Positions 1 to 9,691 of a DNA stretch of 24,943 nucleotides are shown piece by piece. The stretch covers positions 16,684 through 41,626 of the forward strand of contig BMAT01005794.1 in NCBI GenBank assembly GCA_019649035.1, read 5' to 3'. The stretch is from Elysia marginata. Taxonomy: Eukaryota > Mollusca > Gastropoda > Plakobranchidae. The notes under the pieces are model-generated. The model was not told the DNA's origin, ran no database searches, and saw nothing but the letters and a program-made list of their open reading frames with translations. Every line of letters starts with the position of its first letter. Within the stretch, counting starts at the first letter, position 1. Made by a program: the position numbers and the translations under genes.

Positions 1-761
1 AAAAAACGATTTGTTTTTCATTTAGCTTACTTGAATTCTTTGCTCCCAGGCCGGTGAAATAATGTTCTTTTCTTTTTCTAATCACTGAGGTTTGGTCAGT
101 TATAAATCTAGATCTTTATTTGGTTATACATGTACATAATTTTGGGCGCTTTTGCGTTGGTTCCCACCCCTGTTGTTTAGCTCCTATAGTACTTGATAAT
201 CCAACTCAAAATATTTGACACTTCTAGAATTGGAAAAATGAATAGATTCTACCCTAGACGAAAACCTTTCATTGTTATTATGATGATCATTGGTTACCTT
301 CAATGCTTAAAAATTTGACTGCCCTGATTAAAATCTAATCTATTTGAATTGTATGGATCTTTTCATCTCATATGATAAAATGTTGGGGTGGGAATAAACA
401 CAGGAGGACCTAATTTTGTTCTTATCGTAGCCTTAGGTTCTATGCTGGCGCTCGGTGTAGCCTTTCACAAGTTTCAGCTCTTCCTTTCATCCTGCGATGG
501 TTTTATGCTTGGCTATACGCCATAAAGTGTTGATAAATGCTTAATGTTCTATTTCAAGATCTAAATTGTTTTAAACAAGTTACTAAATGGCCAACACGGC
601 ATTAACAATAAGCTTATTCTCCTTTTTTATTATTCACAGTACAAGTAGACCTAGTCGTAAGCCTATAAAAATATTCGTAAACCTTGAATTGAGAACTTGG
701 TGAAATAAGCTTTTAATAACGCTGCTTGACAAACTCTGTGCAATGTTTTAAGCTAAACGTC
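1..761. other. Non-coding, AT-rich sequence left of the THAP frame
   Basis: I see no exon, RNA gene or recognisable element in this stretch. It contains one short ACATGTACAT palindromic motif near 128-138 and a TATA-like string (CCTATAAAAATA) at about 661-672. That string lies roughly 90 bases upstream of the ATG of the THAP reading frame. It could be a core promoter for that frame, but nothing else supports transcription and AT-rich DNA gives such strings by chance. Confidence 0.4.
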
Positions 762-1010
762 ATGGGTCGAAAATGCTCTGTTTACGGGTGTAAGACTGGA
801 TATGACACCGGTAATAAAACTATGGACGTTGATCATTCAGTAAAAATAAGTATCTACAGTTTTCCGAAAGATCCACTTGAACTACAGACTTATCATGCTT
901 GCCCAACAAACTGTCATCGGACCAGCTATATGGGTGTCTGTTCTCTTCACTGGCCGCCTGGTTTTCCTACGATTAAAACATGGCTAGCCTCAGTTCAATC
1001 ACACACGTAG
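762..1010 (+). CDS. THAP-type zinc-finger domain, partial gene or transposon-derived fragment
   Basis: An 82-residue frame begins MGRKCSVYGCKTGY. It shows the C2CH spacing of a THAP domain: Cys5-x4-Cys10-x49-Cys60-x2-His63, with the SFPKDP motif at 33-38 and GVCSLHWPPGFP at 58-69. THAP domains bind DNA in a zinc-dependent way. They occur in host transcription factors and at the N-terminus of P-element-type transposases (established knowledge). The upstream codons in the same frame have no ATG, so Met762 is the natural start. The residue after the SFPKDP helix that is usually Trp is Tyr44, and the frame stops soon after the domain without the usual AVPTIF-like tail. It is therefore either a first exon whose donor is not obvious (a weak CAC|GTAGGC lies at the very end) or a decayed fragment. 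Nearby inverted repeats at 2075-2386 make a transposon origin plausible. A host THAP gene cannot be excluded. Confidence 0.6.
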   Translation: MGRKCSVYGCKTGYDTGNKTMDVDHSVKISIYSFPKDPLELQTYHACPTNCHRTSYMGVCSLHWPPGFPTIKTWLASVQSHT

Positions 1011-1021
1011 GCTAGGCCCTA

Positions 1022-1120
1022 CTGGTTTAGATTGCAGTTTGTGGTTCTAGATTCTATGGTGTTTGTATTCACAATACATAATTATATACCTTTCCTTGGC
1101 GGCTCCTCTTTTCGTGCTTA
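1022..1120 (+). repeat. Direct repeat, left copy (~97 bp)
   Basis: This copy shares with 1702-1796 the opening CTGGTTTAGATTGCA[G/A]TTTGTGGT and the closing TTGGCGG[C/T]TCCTCTTTTCGTG. The middle part is more diverged. It begins just after the stop of the THAP frame. The two copies are separated by ~580 bases that include the polypurine tract. They could be a segmental duplication or two copies of one small element; the family is not recognised. Confidence 0.65.
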
Positions 1121-1167
1121 TTTTTTTAAATCTCAACTTTATACAACTTGTTGTCGGCTATCAAAAT

Positions 1168-1210
<43 letters not shown>

Positions 1211-1342
1211 GAGAGGGAGAGTTTTAAGAGAAAGTAAGAAAAGAGGTAACTAAACAAAGTAAGAGTGAAAGAAGAGGGGTAAAAAGGAGAAAGAAATACA
1301 GGGAAGGAAGAAAAGAAGAAACAGTATAAAGAGAGAGACAGA

Positions 1343-1386
<44 letters not shown>

Positions 1387-1401
1387 GAGAGAGAGAGAGA
1401 G
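1168..1401 (+). repeat. Polypurine tract with two (GA)n arrays
   Basis: This is an almost uninterrupted purine strand of about 235 bases. It has (GA)n arrays at its left end (about 1168-1206) and right end (about 1334-1401), with GA/GGA/AAG-rich degenerate sequence between. A long reading frame on the opposite strand through this tract encodes only Ser/Leu/Phe low complexity and is not a gene. Such homopurine mirror-like tracts can adopt triplex (H-DNA) structure, which here is inference. Confidence 0.85.
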
Positions 1402-1701
1402 CTGCATGCCGATAAAAGGTGCTCGAGAAAAGAAAAATGGAGGCTTATCTTTTCTTATGTTCTCTACATTTTCTAACACATGTACTTGTAAACAGCGTTT
1501 AGTAAATATGCGCGTAAGCCTACATTTTACATTGCTATCCTCTACATTTTTTTTTATAATTATGCAAATATCAAGAGGACTAATGTGAAGAACACAAGCT
1601 AAAATTTCTGTTATAACTTTATGTGCTATGTACCTGTAGTAAGCATAATTAAGCTCGATATTGGGGTAGATATTGCTTAATATTTTCCAGTGTAAAACCT
1701 T
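1402..1701. other. Spacer between polypurine tract and right direct repeat
   Basis: No gene or recognisable element is visible. A 60-codon + frame and the continuation of the opposite-strand low-complexity frame cross it, but neither shows domain motifs or splice support. Confidence 0.4.
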
Positions 1702-1796
1702 CTGGTTTAGATTGCAATTTGTGGTGCTTGTTAGCAAAGATGTTTTTATTCAGATTATACAGATTAACACTTTGGCGGTTCCTCTTTTCGTGTTTA
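1702..1796 (+). repeat. Direct repeat, right copy (~95 bp)
   Basis: This is the partner of 1022-1120, in the same orientation. Both ends match well (CTGGTTTAGATTGCA and GGCGG.TCCTCTTTTCGTG), while the interior differs by substitutions and small indels. The divergence suggests an old duplication. Confidence 0.65.
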
Positions 1797-2074
1797 GTTA
1801 TTACATGTTCGTAGTCATAAATATACAGCTGTGTTCAGTGTAGGCTAGGTACCAGGCTTAGAAATGCTTGGGGACGAAAAACTGTAGGCGTGCGGCACCG
1901 GTCAGCTGTTGTGTCTTTGATGTTACGTGCGCACGTAGCCAGACTTGTTCGCCCATAACAGAGCAGCCGCTCTTTGAACTGCTAGGCCTCTCCCTGTGTG
2001 ATGGTCTAGCTGGTGGGCTAACGGGGCCTGTCAGCCAATCGCCTGCTGTAAAACCCACGTCATATGGGTGTTAT
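1797..2074. other. CpG-containing spacer left of inverted-repeat array
   Basis: This stretch is GC- and CpG-richer than the flanks. It includes a CGTGCGGCACCGGTCAGCTG-like segment near 1888-1908 and a TTACGTGCGCACGTAG partial palindrome near 1923-1938. Overlapping frames on both strands read only as shadows, with no motif. It may belong to the same mobile element as the inverted-repeat array, since GTGCGGCACCGG resembles the array's CGGTGCG core, but that is inference. Confidence 0.35.
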
Positions 2075-2386
2075 TAGAGACCTTTAGCACACGCACCGTG
2101 TCTCACTACGCGTACGTGACAGACGTTCTATTTTTAGAAACTGGTTTCATTATTTTTATAGTTTCTCAATCTGCTTTCCCGATTTTCACGTACGCGTAGT
2201 GAGACACGGTGCGTGTGCTAAAGGTCTCTACTACAGACTTTAAGCAGCAACGCGTGAGTATGACGGGAACGCTTTGGGTCTATTTTTAGAAATTGGTTTC
2301 ATTATTTTTTATAGTTTCCTCGATCTGCTTTCCCGATTTTCACGTGCACGCGTAGTGAGACACGGTGCGTGTGCTCAAGGTCTCTA
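2075..2386. repeat. Perfect 45-bp inverted repeat plus third direct copy (foldback-like array)
   Basis: Positions 2075-2119 and 2186-2230 are exact reverse complements over 45 bases (arm begins TAGAGACCTTTAGCACACGC) around a 66-base loop. A third copy of the right arm lies at 2340-2386, with a 2-base insertion and one substitution. The loop is duplicated with it: 2129-2185 and 2280-2339 share CTATTTTTAGAAA[C/T]TGGTTTCATTA and CTGCTTTCCCGATTTT. So a ~104-base arm-plus-loop unit occurs twice in direct orientation and one arm also in inverted orientation. Two shorter echoes follow at 2409-2431 and 2448-2465. The pattern fits the ends of nested or tandem non-autonomous DNA transposons or a foldback element. 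The family is not recognised. Confidence 0.85.
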
Positions 2387-2470
2387 TTATGTGATACGTT
2401 ATCGTCGTCGGTGCGCCAGGTCTCTATTATGATACTGAAACTGCGTACGGTGCGCGAAATCTCACTTGTG
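2387..2470 (+). repeat. Degenerate echoes of the inverted-repeat core
   Basis: CGGTGCGCCAGGTCTCTATT at 2409-2428 and CGGTGCGCGAAATCTCAC at 2448-2465 repeat the core CGGTGCGTGTGCT.AAGGTCTC of the larger arms. The 13-mer GGTCTCTATTATG occurs identically at 2379-2391 and 2419-2431. This gives a short tandem series of subterminal-like motifs. Confidence 0.55.
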
Positions 2471-3224
2471 CGAAGCAGGAAAACTGAGCATAGAGAAAAT
2501 TCTAAAAGGTTTTTTTTTCCAGTATGCTGCATTTGAGTTTCTAAACGAGGCTGTGATTAAAAATAATTGAGGCTGTAGCGTTATCCGAGCAGCCAGCAGT
2601 TCACCACCCATCATTTACACAACCCGCACAATTTTTTAAATTTTCTCAGATGGAGTACGTTGACAAGTAGTTGCGTAGAAGAATCCGTCCAGCAGCGGGG
2701 TTAGGTTAGCGCAATTTCTTTATCTTCAAGTGTAAAGGCATTATAGTTATAAAAGTTTGAGTTTTTACTCATCCAACTTTTTCAGAGGCTAACATCTTCA
2801 CACAAAAAACAATAATGCGCTGTTTTGAGGCTGTTTTACGAGCAGTGGAACACATACTTTGTCACATTTACCGCATTTTAAGAGGACACATTTTAAGCTT
2901 ACAGAAGGAGCGTTTGGAAAAATTGTGACAATCGTTATAACTTGGACACATTTTTGTAGTATATCATTCAAACTTAGAGCAAGTACAGTTCCTCACACTC
3001 GTTAGCCTAGGTCTTCTTTTCAACATAGTCACTTTGAAAATTGGTGCTTCTTTGCCAACGGTGTGCCAATGAATGTACAGCATCTCTGAAAAAAAGTTCC
3101 GTCAAGCTTAGCTACTCAGTCATTCACTTCGTTAATAAAGGCTTCAATTGTGTCCAACTGCTATACGTCATGGTAGCGTTTGAATGGACCGAAAAAAATA
3201 ATAGTCAGAAGGTAGCCTCCTGGG
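2471..3224. other. No recognised gene
   Basis: This is mixed AT-rich sequence. A 63-codon + frame (3041-3232) starts at a non-ATG codon, has no recognised domain, and runs into the SINE tail, so I do not call it. Nothing else is visible. Confidence 0.4.
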
Positions 3225-3545
3225 TTATTTAGTTGGTTGGTTGGTTGTTTGAATTTTAACTTCCCAGTCAACTTAGAGGTTATATCGGAGACAGTGCTTG
3301 GGACAATTGAAAGCGTGCTGTCACGCTGTGATGTAAGGAGCGCTTTCATACACCCACCCAGTCACATTATCCTGACACCGGGCCGACCAGACTTAACACT
3401 AAATTCATAATGCCAGACACTAGGCAGATCAGCTGCTAATACCAATTTTAAAGTCATTGGTTTGACTCGGCCGGGGATCGAACCACGCACCTCCCGATCT
3501 CTTGTCAAAACCTCTATATGAGTCGTCGCATTACCGTATTGTGCA
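3225..3545 (-). repeat. tRNA-derived SINE, minus strand
   Basis: Read on the minus strand from about 3545, the sequence has a tRNA-like head: GGTAATGCGACGACTC in the A-box region and a clean B box, GGTTCGATCCC, at 3486-3476. A body follows containing GGTCGGCCCGGTGTCAGGAT and AATGTGACTGGGTGGG. It ends in a simple (CAAC)n tail (AACAACCAACCAACCAACT) at about 3253-3232. Head, central conserved body and microsatellite tail are SINE architecture. The body resembles a segment shared by SINEs of molluscs and echinoderms as I remember them; I do not assign a family. No clear target-site duplication was found. It is not a functional tRNA because the cloverleaf is broken. Confidence 0.75.
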
Positions 3546-4248
3546 AGTTAATAATAACAGCTTTTCTACGTTTGTCAAGAGGCACATCAGTAATTAGCAG
3601 CATTGATGCTCTATCCTCGAGGTATAAAATCAGGCGAAGACAACCCTCTGTGTTCCCGAACACAGTAGCAATTTAATTTTAACGTTCTCGATTGTCACCA
3701 TATTCAGGTTGTCGGACTTCACTTGTCACAAACGGCAATGACGAAAAGGCCAACTCCCTCGCGCCGCCTTTTTCTTCTTCGGCCCTACTCGAGCTCCTGA
3801 TGTGTTAGGTTTTAACTTTTAACCTAAGCCGCATTTGAGTACGGTGGCCTAGGTTTTAACGTAGCTTTAATGGTGACTACTAATTATTTATAGGCCTACT
3901 AACTTGCAGTAGAATCTCTAAGTTTAAGATTGCTGTGTTTTACAGAAGAACAGGTGCAACTGACACCTATGCTCCATTAAGGTCTACCCTGCGTTTCTCT
4001 TAAATTCAGCTGCGTTGGCCAGTACTAGCCTGACTCATTTGCTGTATAAATTATCAACAAAGAATGAATCGCAATCGACATGTCACGTTTTAATCCTCAT
4101 CATTTTTTAATCTTTATAAAATGCGTCGGAATTTTCGTTTATATTGTACTAAGGAGAGATGAATAGTTAAACTTAAAGTAAGTTGTACTTAAGAGAGCAA
4201 TTGATCATAATTATTATATGAGGACATAATTATGTGGAGGCGGTAGCT
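3546..4248. other. No recognised gene; small hairpin
   Basis: This is mostly unremarkable sequence. A GC-richer patch lies at about 3740-3800, and a hairpin-like TTAGGTTTTAACTTTTAACC arrangement sits at about 3806-3827, whose outer 7 bases (TTAGGTT/AACCTAA) pair exactly. I see no splice-supported exon. Confidence 0.35.
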
Positions 4249-4281
4249 GGCAAAAAAAAAAAAACATAAAAAAAAAAAAAC
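4249..4281 (+). repeat. Twin poly(A) tracts
   Basis: Two runs of about 13 A are separated by CAT (about 4252-4280). They may be the tail of a decayed retroposed sequence or simple slippage. No upstream element body was recognised. Confidence 0.6.
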
Positions 4282-5200
4282 CAACAGATGGGTGAGCGAG
4301 AAGTTGGCAACTATGAATTCCTACATGTCGTAAGTACATGTAGATGGAGCGTACCAATCAATTTCATGGTGAAGTGTCGCAAGTGGATAGCTGACACGGC
4401 AAAAGAGAAATGCTGATATTGTCCCGTGTTATGTACTTATCAGTTGGCTTCCTTTCGTTTTGTACAAACTGAAACGTGTAACTTAAGTTATACTATGCTG
4501 CACAGGGCCTTATTTCTCTCCTAGTCCTAAGCTGCATACCGCTGTGCGTGTGCAATTCATTTTCACTTTTGAAACTTAATTTTTTTCCTTTTTTCTTGCT
4601 GGCAGTGGTGAGCGACACAACATTCTGTTTTCCGAAAGCTGGCAGCTGCCATATTTGATGGATATACATTGTCTTCATACCTGTCATGACTGAGTATCAA
4701 CTCTCTGTTTTGCATCTTTTACAGGTTCAGAATGCTTCAATTCCCCTTTCGAGGAAAACAACAAATGTAATGATGTACATGTACATGGTTATGCAAGGCT
4801 GGAAGTGCAGCTGCTTGACGGAGTTCTCAATAGGGCTGTTTCAGGACTAACCTCTTTTGTGCGTAAAATCCAAAAGGTGAACTAACCATTGAACTCTTCT
4901 GTGCCTGTGGACGAGGTAGTTTATGTTTAAAGTTCATGGAACAACCCTATAAAGGCTGCATGACGCACAGATACGTCAAGTAATAGGGAATAGTGAACGC
5001 TAAGAGCCGTCACTGATGGCCTCGTTTATTTTATTGATGCATCTTACATTTAAAATTTATCTGTTTCCTTTCCCTTATCACAAAATATATAGCCATTATG
5101 ATAGGCCTATCTACCAAGGCAATTGCTTTAAGTTTAAAAATCTTTACTGGGGAAAAACAAGTGTGTCTTTAATTCCTTAAAATTATGATGCTTATTGCAG
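4282..5200. other. No recognised gene
   Basis: The stretch contains ACATGTA palindromic motifs (4321-4342, CTACATGT...ACATGTAG with 8-base arms; 4773-4786, GTACATGTACAT). A TTTTACAG|G acceptor-like site lies at about 4724, but no frame conserved enough to call an exon follows it. Confidence 0.35.
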
Positions 5201-5223
5201 TACATATATATATATATATATAC
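5201..5223. repeat. (TA)n microsatellite
   Basis: About ten TA dinucleotides in a row, preceded by TACA and followed by TACAAAT. Confidence 0.9.
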
Positions 5224-5907
5224 AAATTTCTTTGTGATTCCTTTTGCCACTAAGATCAGTGAAAACATTTTCTTTCCTTCCTCATGGGTTAAAACTAGAA
5301 GGCAATGTTTTAGGTTCATTGGAAAAATAAACATTAGACTAATCATTATCTTTGCTAAACCATTCCTAATAAGCCACACTCTCAAAATTTGAACCTGCGA
5401 AGCAGCACAGAAGCAGCTTTTCTCTATTTTTTAGGTGACTATAATTTTAAAACATGGAAGATTAATCGATACGATAATGCCTTGAGTATCATATTACTTT
5501 ACACCAGTCTGTATTGTTTAGACTGACGGTCCTGTATGCTCATCTCTCCCAACTCACTAATTTCCATGTTAAATACCTTTATAATCCTCTTGTGTAATTG
5601 TTATTATGATTGTGTTTGTTCTGAAATCAATTTCCATTTGTCTTGTATCGCCATTGCCCTTTTTGGGGTGGGGATTTAAACAAGAATTTTAAAATCTGTC
5701 AGAGTAAAGCCAGACACTCTTGTCCTTGGTTTGCTTTTTCTGCTTTACTAAATGTTTGGTAGTACAAGTACTGCAGATGTTCAGCTTTCAGTAAAGGTGA
5801 CAACTGCCTGACCATCATCAAGAGTTACCTTACTTACCTATCGACAGGGAGTGCTGAGGGAAATTTACACAAGATTTAAATATTGAATTGAAGCACACAC
5901 AAATCAC
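5224..5907. other. No recognised gene
   Basis: AT-rich sequence with overlapping 65-83-codon frames on both strands that run through the microsatellite and have no motif. No gene is visible. Confidence 0.35.
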
Positions 5908-6235
5908 TTTGGGTTTGAGAGCAAAAGCTTATATGTCTCGCGTCCAAGGCAAAAGAGTGGGAAGTTCGTTTATTATTATTTTTTTTTTAAATTTTGAGAA
6001 AATGTCATTTGAAGTTAAAGTTTTTCTTTTTCTCTATATTTTAAATCAACAAAAGTATTACATGTAGTATCTTCCCACAAAATATTAATAATCTTTTGAC
6101 ACTTTTGAGGTTTAAAAGCTGAGAAAAATTTCTTATTCAAAACAGCAATGCCTTTGAGTTTGAAGGTGTAAAAACTGTGACACCCCACTAATTCACCCTG
6201 GGCACGAGACATGTTTAATTATGACAGACCCAAAT
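5908..6235. mobile_element. Possible MITE with imperfect inverted ends
   Basis: The left end (TTTGGGTTTGAGAGC... ATGTCTCGCGTCCAAGG) and the reverse complement of the right end (TTTGGGTCTGTCATA... ATGTCTCGTGCCCAGGG) align over about 58 bases. The best-matched part is ATGTCTCG.G.CCA.GG followed by AGTGGG. Total length is about 330 bases and there is no coding capacity. A separate perfect hairpin, ACCCAAATCTCTTTGGGT, sits at the right edge (6229-6246). A target-site duplication is not evident, so this is tentative. Confidence 0.3.
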
Positions 6236-7684
6236 CTCTTTGGGTTTAGAGCAAGAGATCTATACTCTTTTAAAATGAATATTTAGACCATTAAAACAAA
6301 AACAAAAGACAGGAACATTAACAAAAAAAAACAAAAAAAAAAGGATTTACCATCTATCTACAACATTAATAACAAAACAAAATCAAAATGAATTACTCTT
6401 GAAACAATTAAGGAAGGAACACAAATTGCTTAACATTTGACAATATTTTATTTGAGCCCCCTGAAACTACACGCAGAGAAATGTACATTAAGTCATAAAT
6501 AATAGTCATCATCATAACATTAATAATAATAACAAGTGCAGTTTAACAGTACGGTACAAAACAATATTTTGTCATTATTATTTTTTTAAAAACTGTCCAA
6601 CATTTCCTAAAGCGAGTACTTTCAAAATATCTGCTGCATTTCTGCATCCACACACTTTTGTATTTATTCGCTTTTTTTTTCTTCTTTCACAAAGAACTAA
6701 AAATTCAGAATACATACACACCCACACTCAAATTAATCTTGTAATTTGTACGCTAAAACAGTTTAAGTTTCATTATGTCCTCTCTTCCTCCTCATAAAAG
6801 ACATAAAAAACAGTTTCCTTGCCTAAAAATTTCTAAAGAATATTCAGAAATGATCAATAAAAACAGAAAAAAAGCACACAAACAAACAAAAACAACAACA
6901 AAAAAAGACAGTGAGCAATAATAAATATTTGTTACAGCCACAAAATGTACAGTCTTGAGAGGTATTGATAAAAACAATTAATAATCATAATAATTAATAT
7001 GAATCAATATGTTATGGTGATTCAAGAACCAAAAAAAAAATCAATGATATCACGTGCGTAACTTTGTCAAAGAAAAAAAAAGTGAACATGAAAATTAAAC
7101 ACAACCTACACAGAACTGAGTATAATAATATAAATTCTGAAAGGTTCAATGCTTTTTATAATCTAACGATAAAATACAGTATTTCAGATTGTCAGAACTG
7201 CCCACAGCTACTCCACAATAAGGGTAACTTGATTGCCATAATTTTTGTAGCTGTATTTAACTTCTTTCAGTATTTTCCAAAGATGGCAACAAGTTAAAAA
7301 CAAATTAAGAAAAAACCACACACACACAAAAACAAACACTCACATCAGAGAGACTGAATAAAAAATACAACGAGTGTGACTTGCTATTTCTGTTGCAATA
7401 AATCAAAATACAAAAAGAAAAAAAAAACCTCAAGATAAAATCATAAATTGTTTACTTTGTAGAAGTAAAACAGCACAATCTAGTTAGAGTGACACTCCAG
7501 AAATTACATAAAAAGGTCTAGGGGATTTTAAAACAAGGGGTAAATTGTGTAAACATAAAAAAAATTAATATACTTTTAAAGTAAGGTTGGAAAGCTGGAT
7601 TAAAATCGTTTGCAGAGCCTCCTCTTTTTTTACAAGCTCTATCTGTTACATGTTATAAGATAACTTTTCCTCCTGCAAATCTGT

Positions 7685-7710
7685 GACCACCCCCACCCCC
7701 CCACCCCCAC
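7685..7710 (-). other. G-quadruplex candidate on the SSBP-sense strand
   Basis: The minus strand reads GTGGGGGTGGGGGGGTGGGGG then TGG: G runs of 5, 7 and 5 separated by single T, with the 7-run able to supply two tracts. This satisfies a G3+ quadruplex pattern with one-base loops. It lies inside the putative 3' UTR, so it could form in RNA. The sequence is clear; folding and function are inference. Confidence 0.6.
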
Positions 7711-9691
7711 TCAGTTTACTATGACATATACATAATTTAAAAAAATAGCAAAAATAAAACAAAACAAAACACACCAACATAAAACTCCCCACTACACAGA
7801 GAACAAGAACCGTTCAAATGTTATAATATTGCCATTTGCGTTTTGATTGTGGTTTACAAAATACCTCAGGACCAATTATTGAGATGAACTCAATACATTT
7901 ATCATAAAACTTCTTTGAAATAGGGACACTACTAAATAATACTATGACAATGACTTAGCAATTCAAGTATTATTAAAACTTGCCCTGAATCAGAAAAAAA
8001 AACACAACAGGGCTATACATGTCATTACCATACAAATTAATTTCAAAGTTAAGGGGCAGAAAAACAAAAAGAAAAAGAAAACTGTTCCGCCAAAAGAGTC
8101 TGAACAAAAGACAGGTAACATTTACAGCAATAATAGAGACACAAGTATAGTTCAGGAGAGCTCATTTATTTGAAAAAAAAAATGATAATAGTTAAAACAT
8201 GCCCCAATATATTATTTTATTTTACAAAATATTTTTTTTTAATGTAACAGGTACAAATACATTAATTTCTACATGTTGACAGTAAACATTTATGTTGTAC
8301 AAAATGAAACACACCTTATGACTTAATCCAAATTATTGATACTGAGTAAGAAAAAAAAAAGAAAACAAATACACACACACACCTTGAGGAAATGCTATCA
8401 AATCTTCTCAACAAAAGCTGCAAATAAATAGACATGATATACCACAGGAATAAAGACTATATCAACACATTGCAGATGTTATTTGATGGGAAATCATCCC
8501 GTAGTAAACATTTAAATTCCATCAGATCTGATATTGCTTGATCTGCAAATCTGACCATAGTACCAGTATTAAAACTCTACACAGTACAGTTTTTTTTTTC
8601 TCCTTAAAAACAATCAGAAGAAAAAAATGAAAATGATACACTACATTTTTATTTTTTCCCCATTTTCTTGAACAAACTCTGCCCAAATTTAAAACCAAAA
8701 CAAACATGAAATAAAAATTCAACACATCCATATTGTATCAACTGAGAGGTACACATTAATACATAAAACAAAAAAAAACAAAAAACAAAACAACAATTTC
8801 ACCACTAAAGACTGAGTCCAAAAAAGGGAGAATGAAAAAAATGAATGTCAGTAACCATGATACTGCAAGGAATCTGATGTTTAAAGGTAAAAAAAATAAT
8901 TTAATATCATTCAATCAATGACAAACCAGAGTAATCATAAACTTTCTAATTATGAATCACTTTTCTCATTTGAAAACAAAACAAAAAAAAAATTACAGGG
9001 GCTGTGCAATTCTTACACATTAAAAATCTAGCATCATCATCATGTACAACATACGAGGTTAACTTTATTCGCCGAGTTACCGAAGTTATAAAAATTTGGT
9101 TATATTAAACCATGAACTACAACACTGACCTTACTCTCTCATGCTCATCTTGACACATGACACATCACTTATCAATCAACACACATACAAATTTCACACC
9201 AAAACAGCGTTGCCATAGAAGAGATTAATATTACACCTCCAAAACGGAATATAATATGTGTGTGTGTTTTTATTTATTATTTTCTTGTAATCCACAACCC
9301 ATCCATTTTTGAACATTCTTTAATCTGAGTGTGTAAACTCAGGATGAATATTTGGAATAAAACCAAAACTTAAGTTTTAAACTTTGTCGCCTCTTCACCA
9401 CCCTAAAAAGTATTTTTAAAACTTCCCTAGAAAATGCTACTCTTGAATTAGCCTGTAAGTTTGCCTAGTCCACTAAATCAACTTACAAACATTTCATCTA
9501 ATGATGTTATGCCATGCCCAAAGGTCAAATTCATCTGATCAGTCATATACACTATCGACTCTGAGTCTCTTCTGCCTGGTGAGCTGACAATGTTCAATTT
9601 ACAGAACTGTCAGAGTTCATACTGTTGAACTTCACAAATGTGGCAGCTGTTTTTTTCCATATGGACTATTTGCACTTAACAGCAAAATAAA

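Noticed and set aside
1126-1737. 203-codon minus-strand frame with long Ser-Leu repeats
   Set aside because: It is the translation of the (CT)n strand of the polypurine tract; low complexity, no domain, no splice context.
3041-3232. 63-codon + frame before the SINE
   Set aside because: Non-ATG start, no recognisable motif, and it ends within the SINE tail.
3470-3545. A functional tRNA gene on the minus strand
   Set aside because: Only the B box is good; acceptor and anticodon arms do not pair and a SINE body follows directly.
4700-4800. Possible + exon after TTTTACAG at about 4724
   Set aside because: No donor-bounded frame with protein-like sequence follows; acceptor-like strings are common in T-rich DNA.
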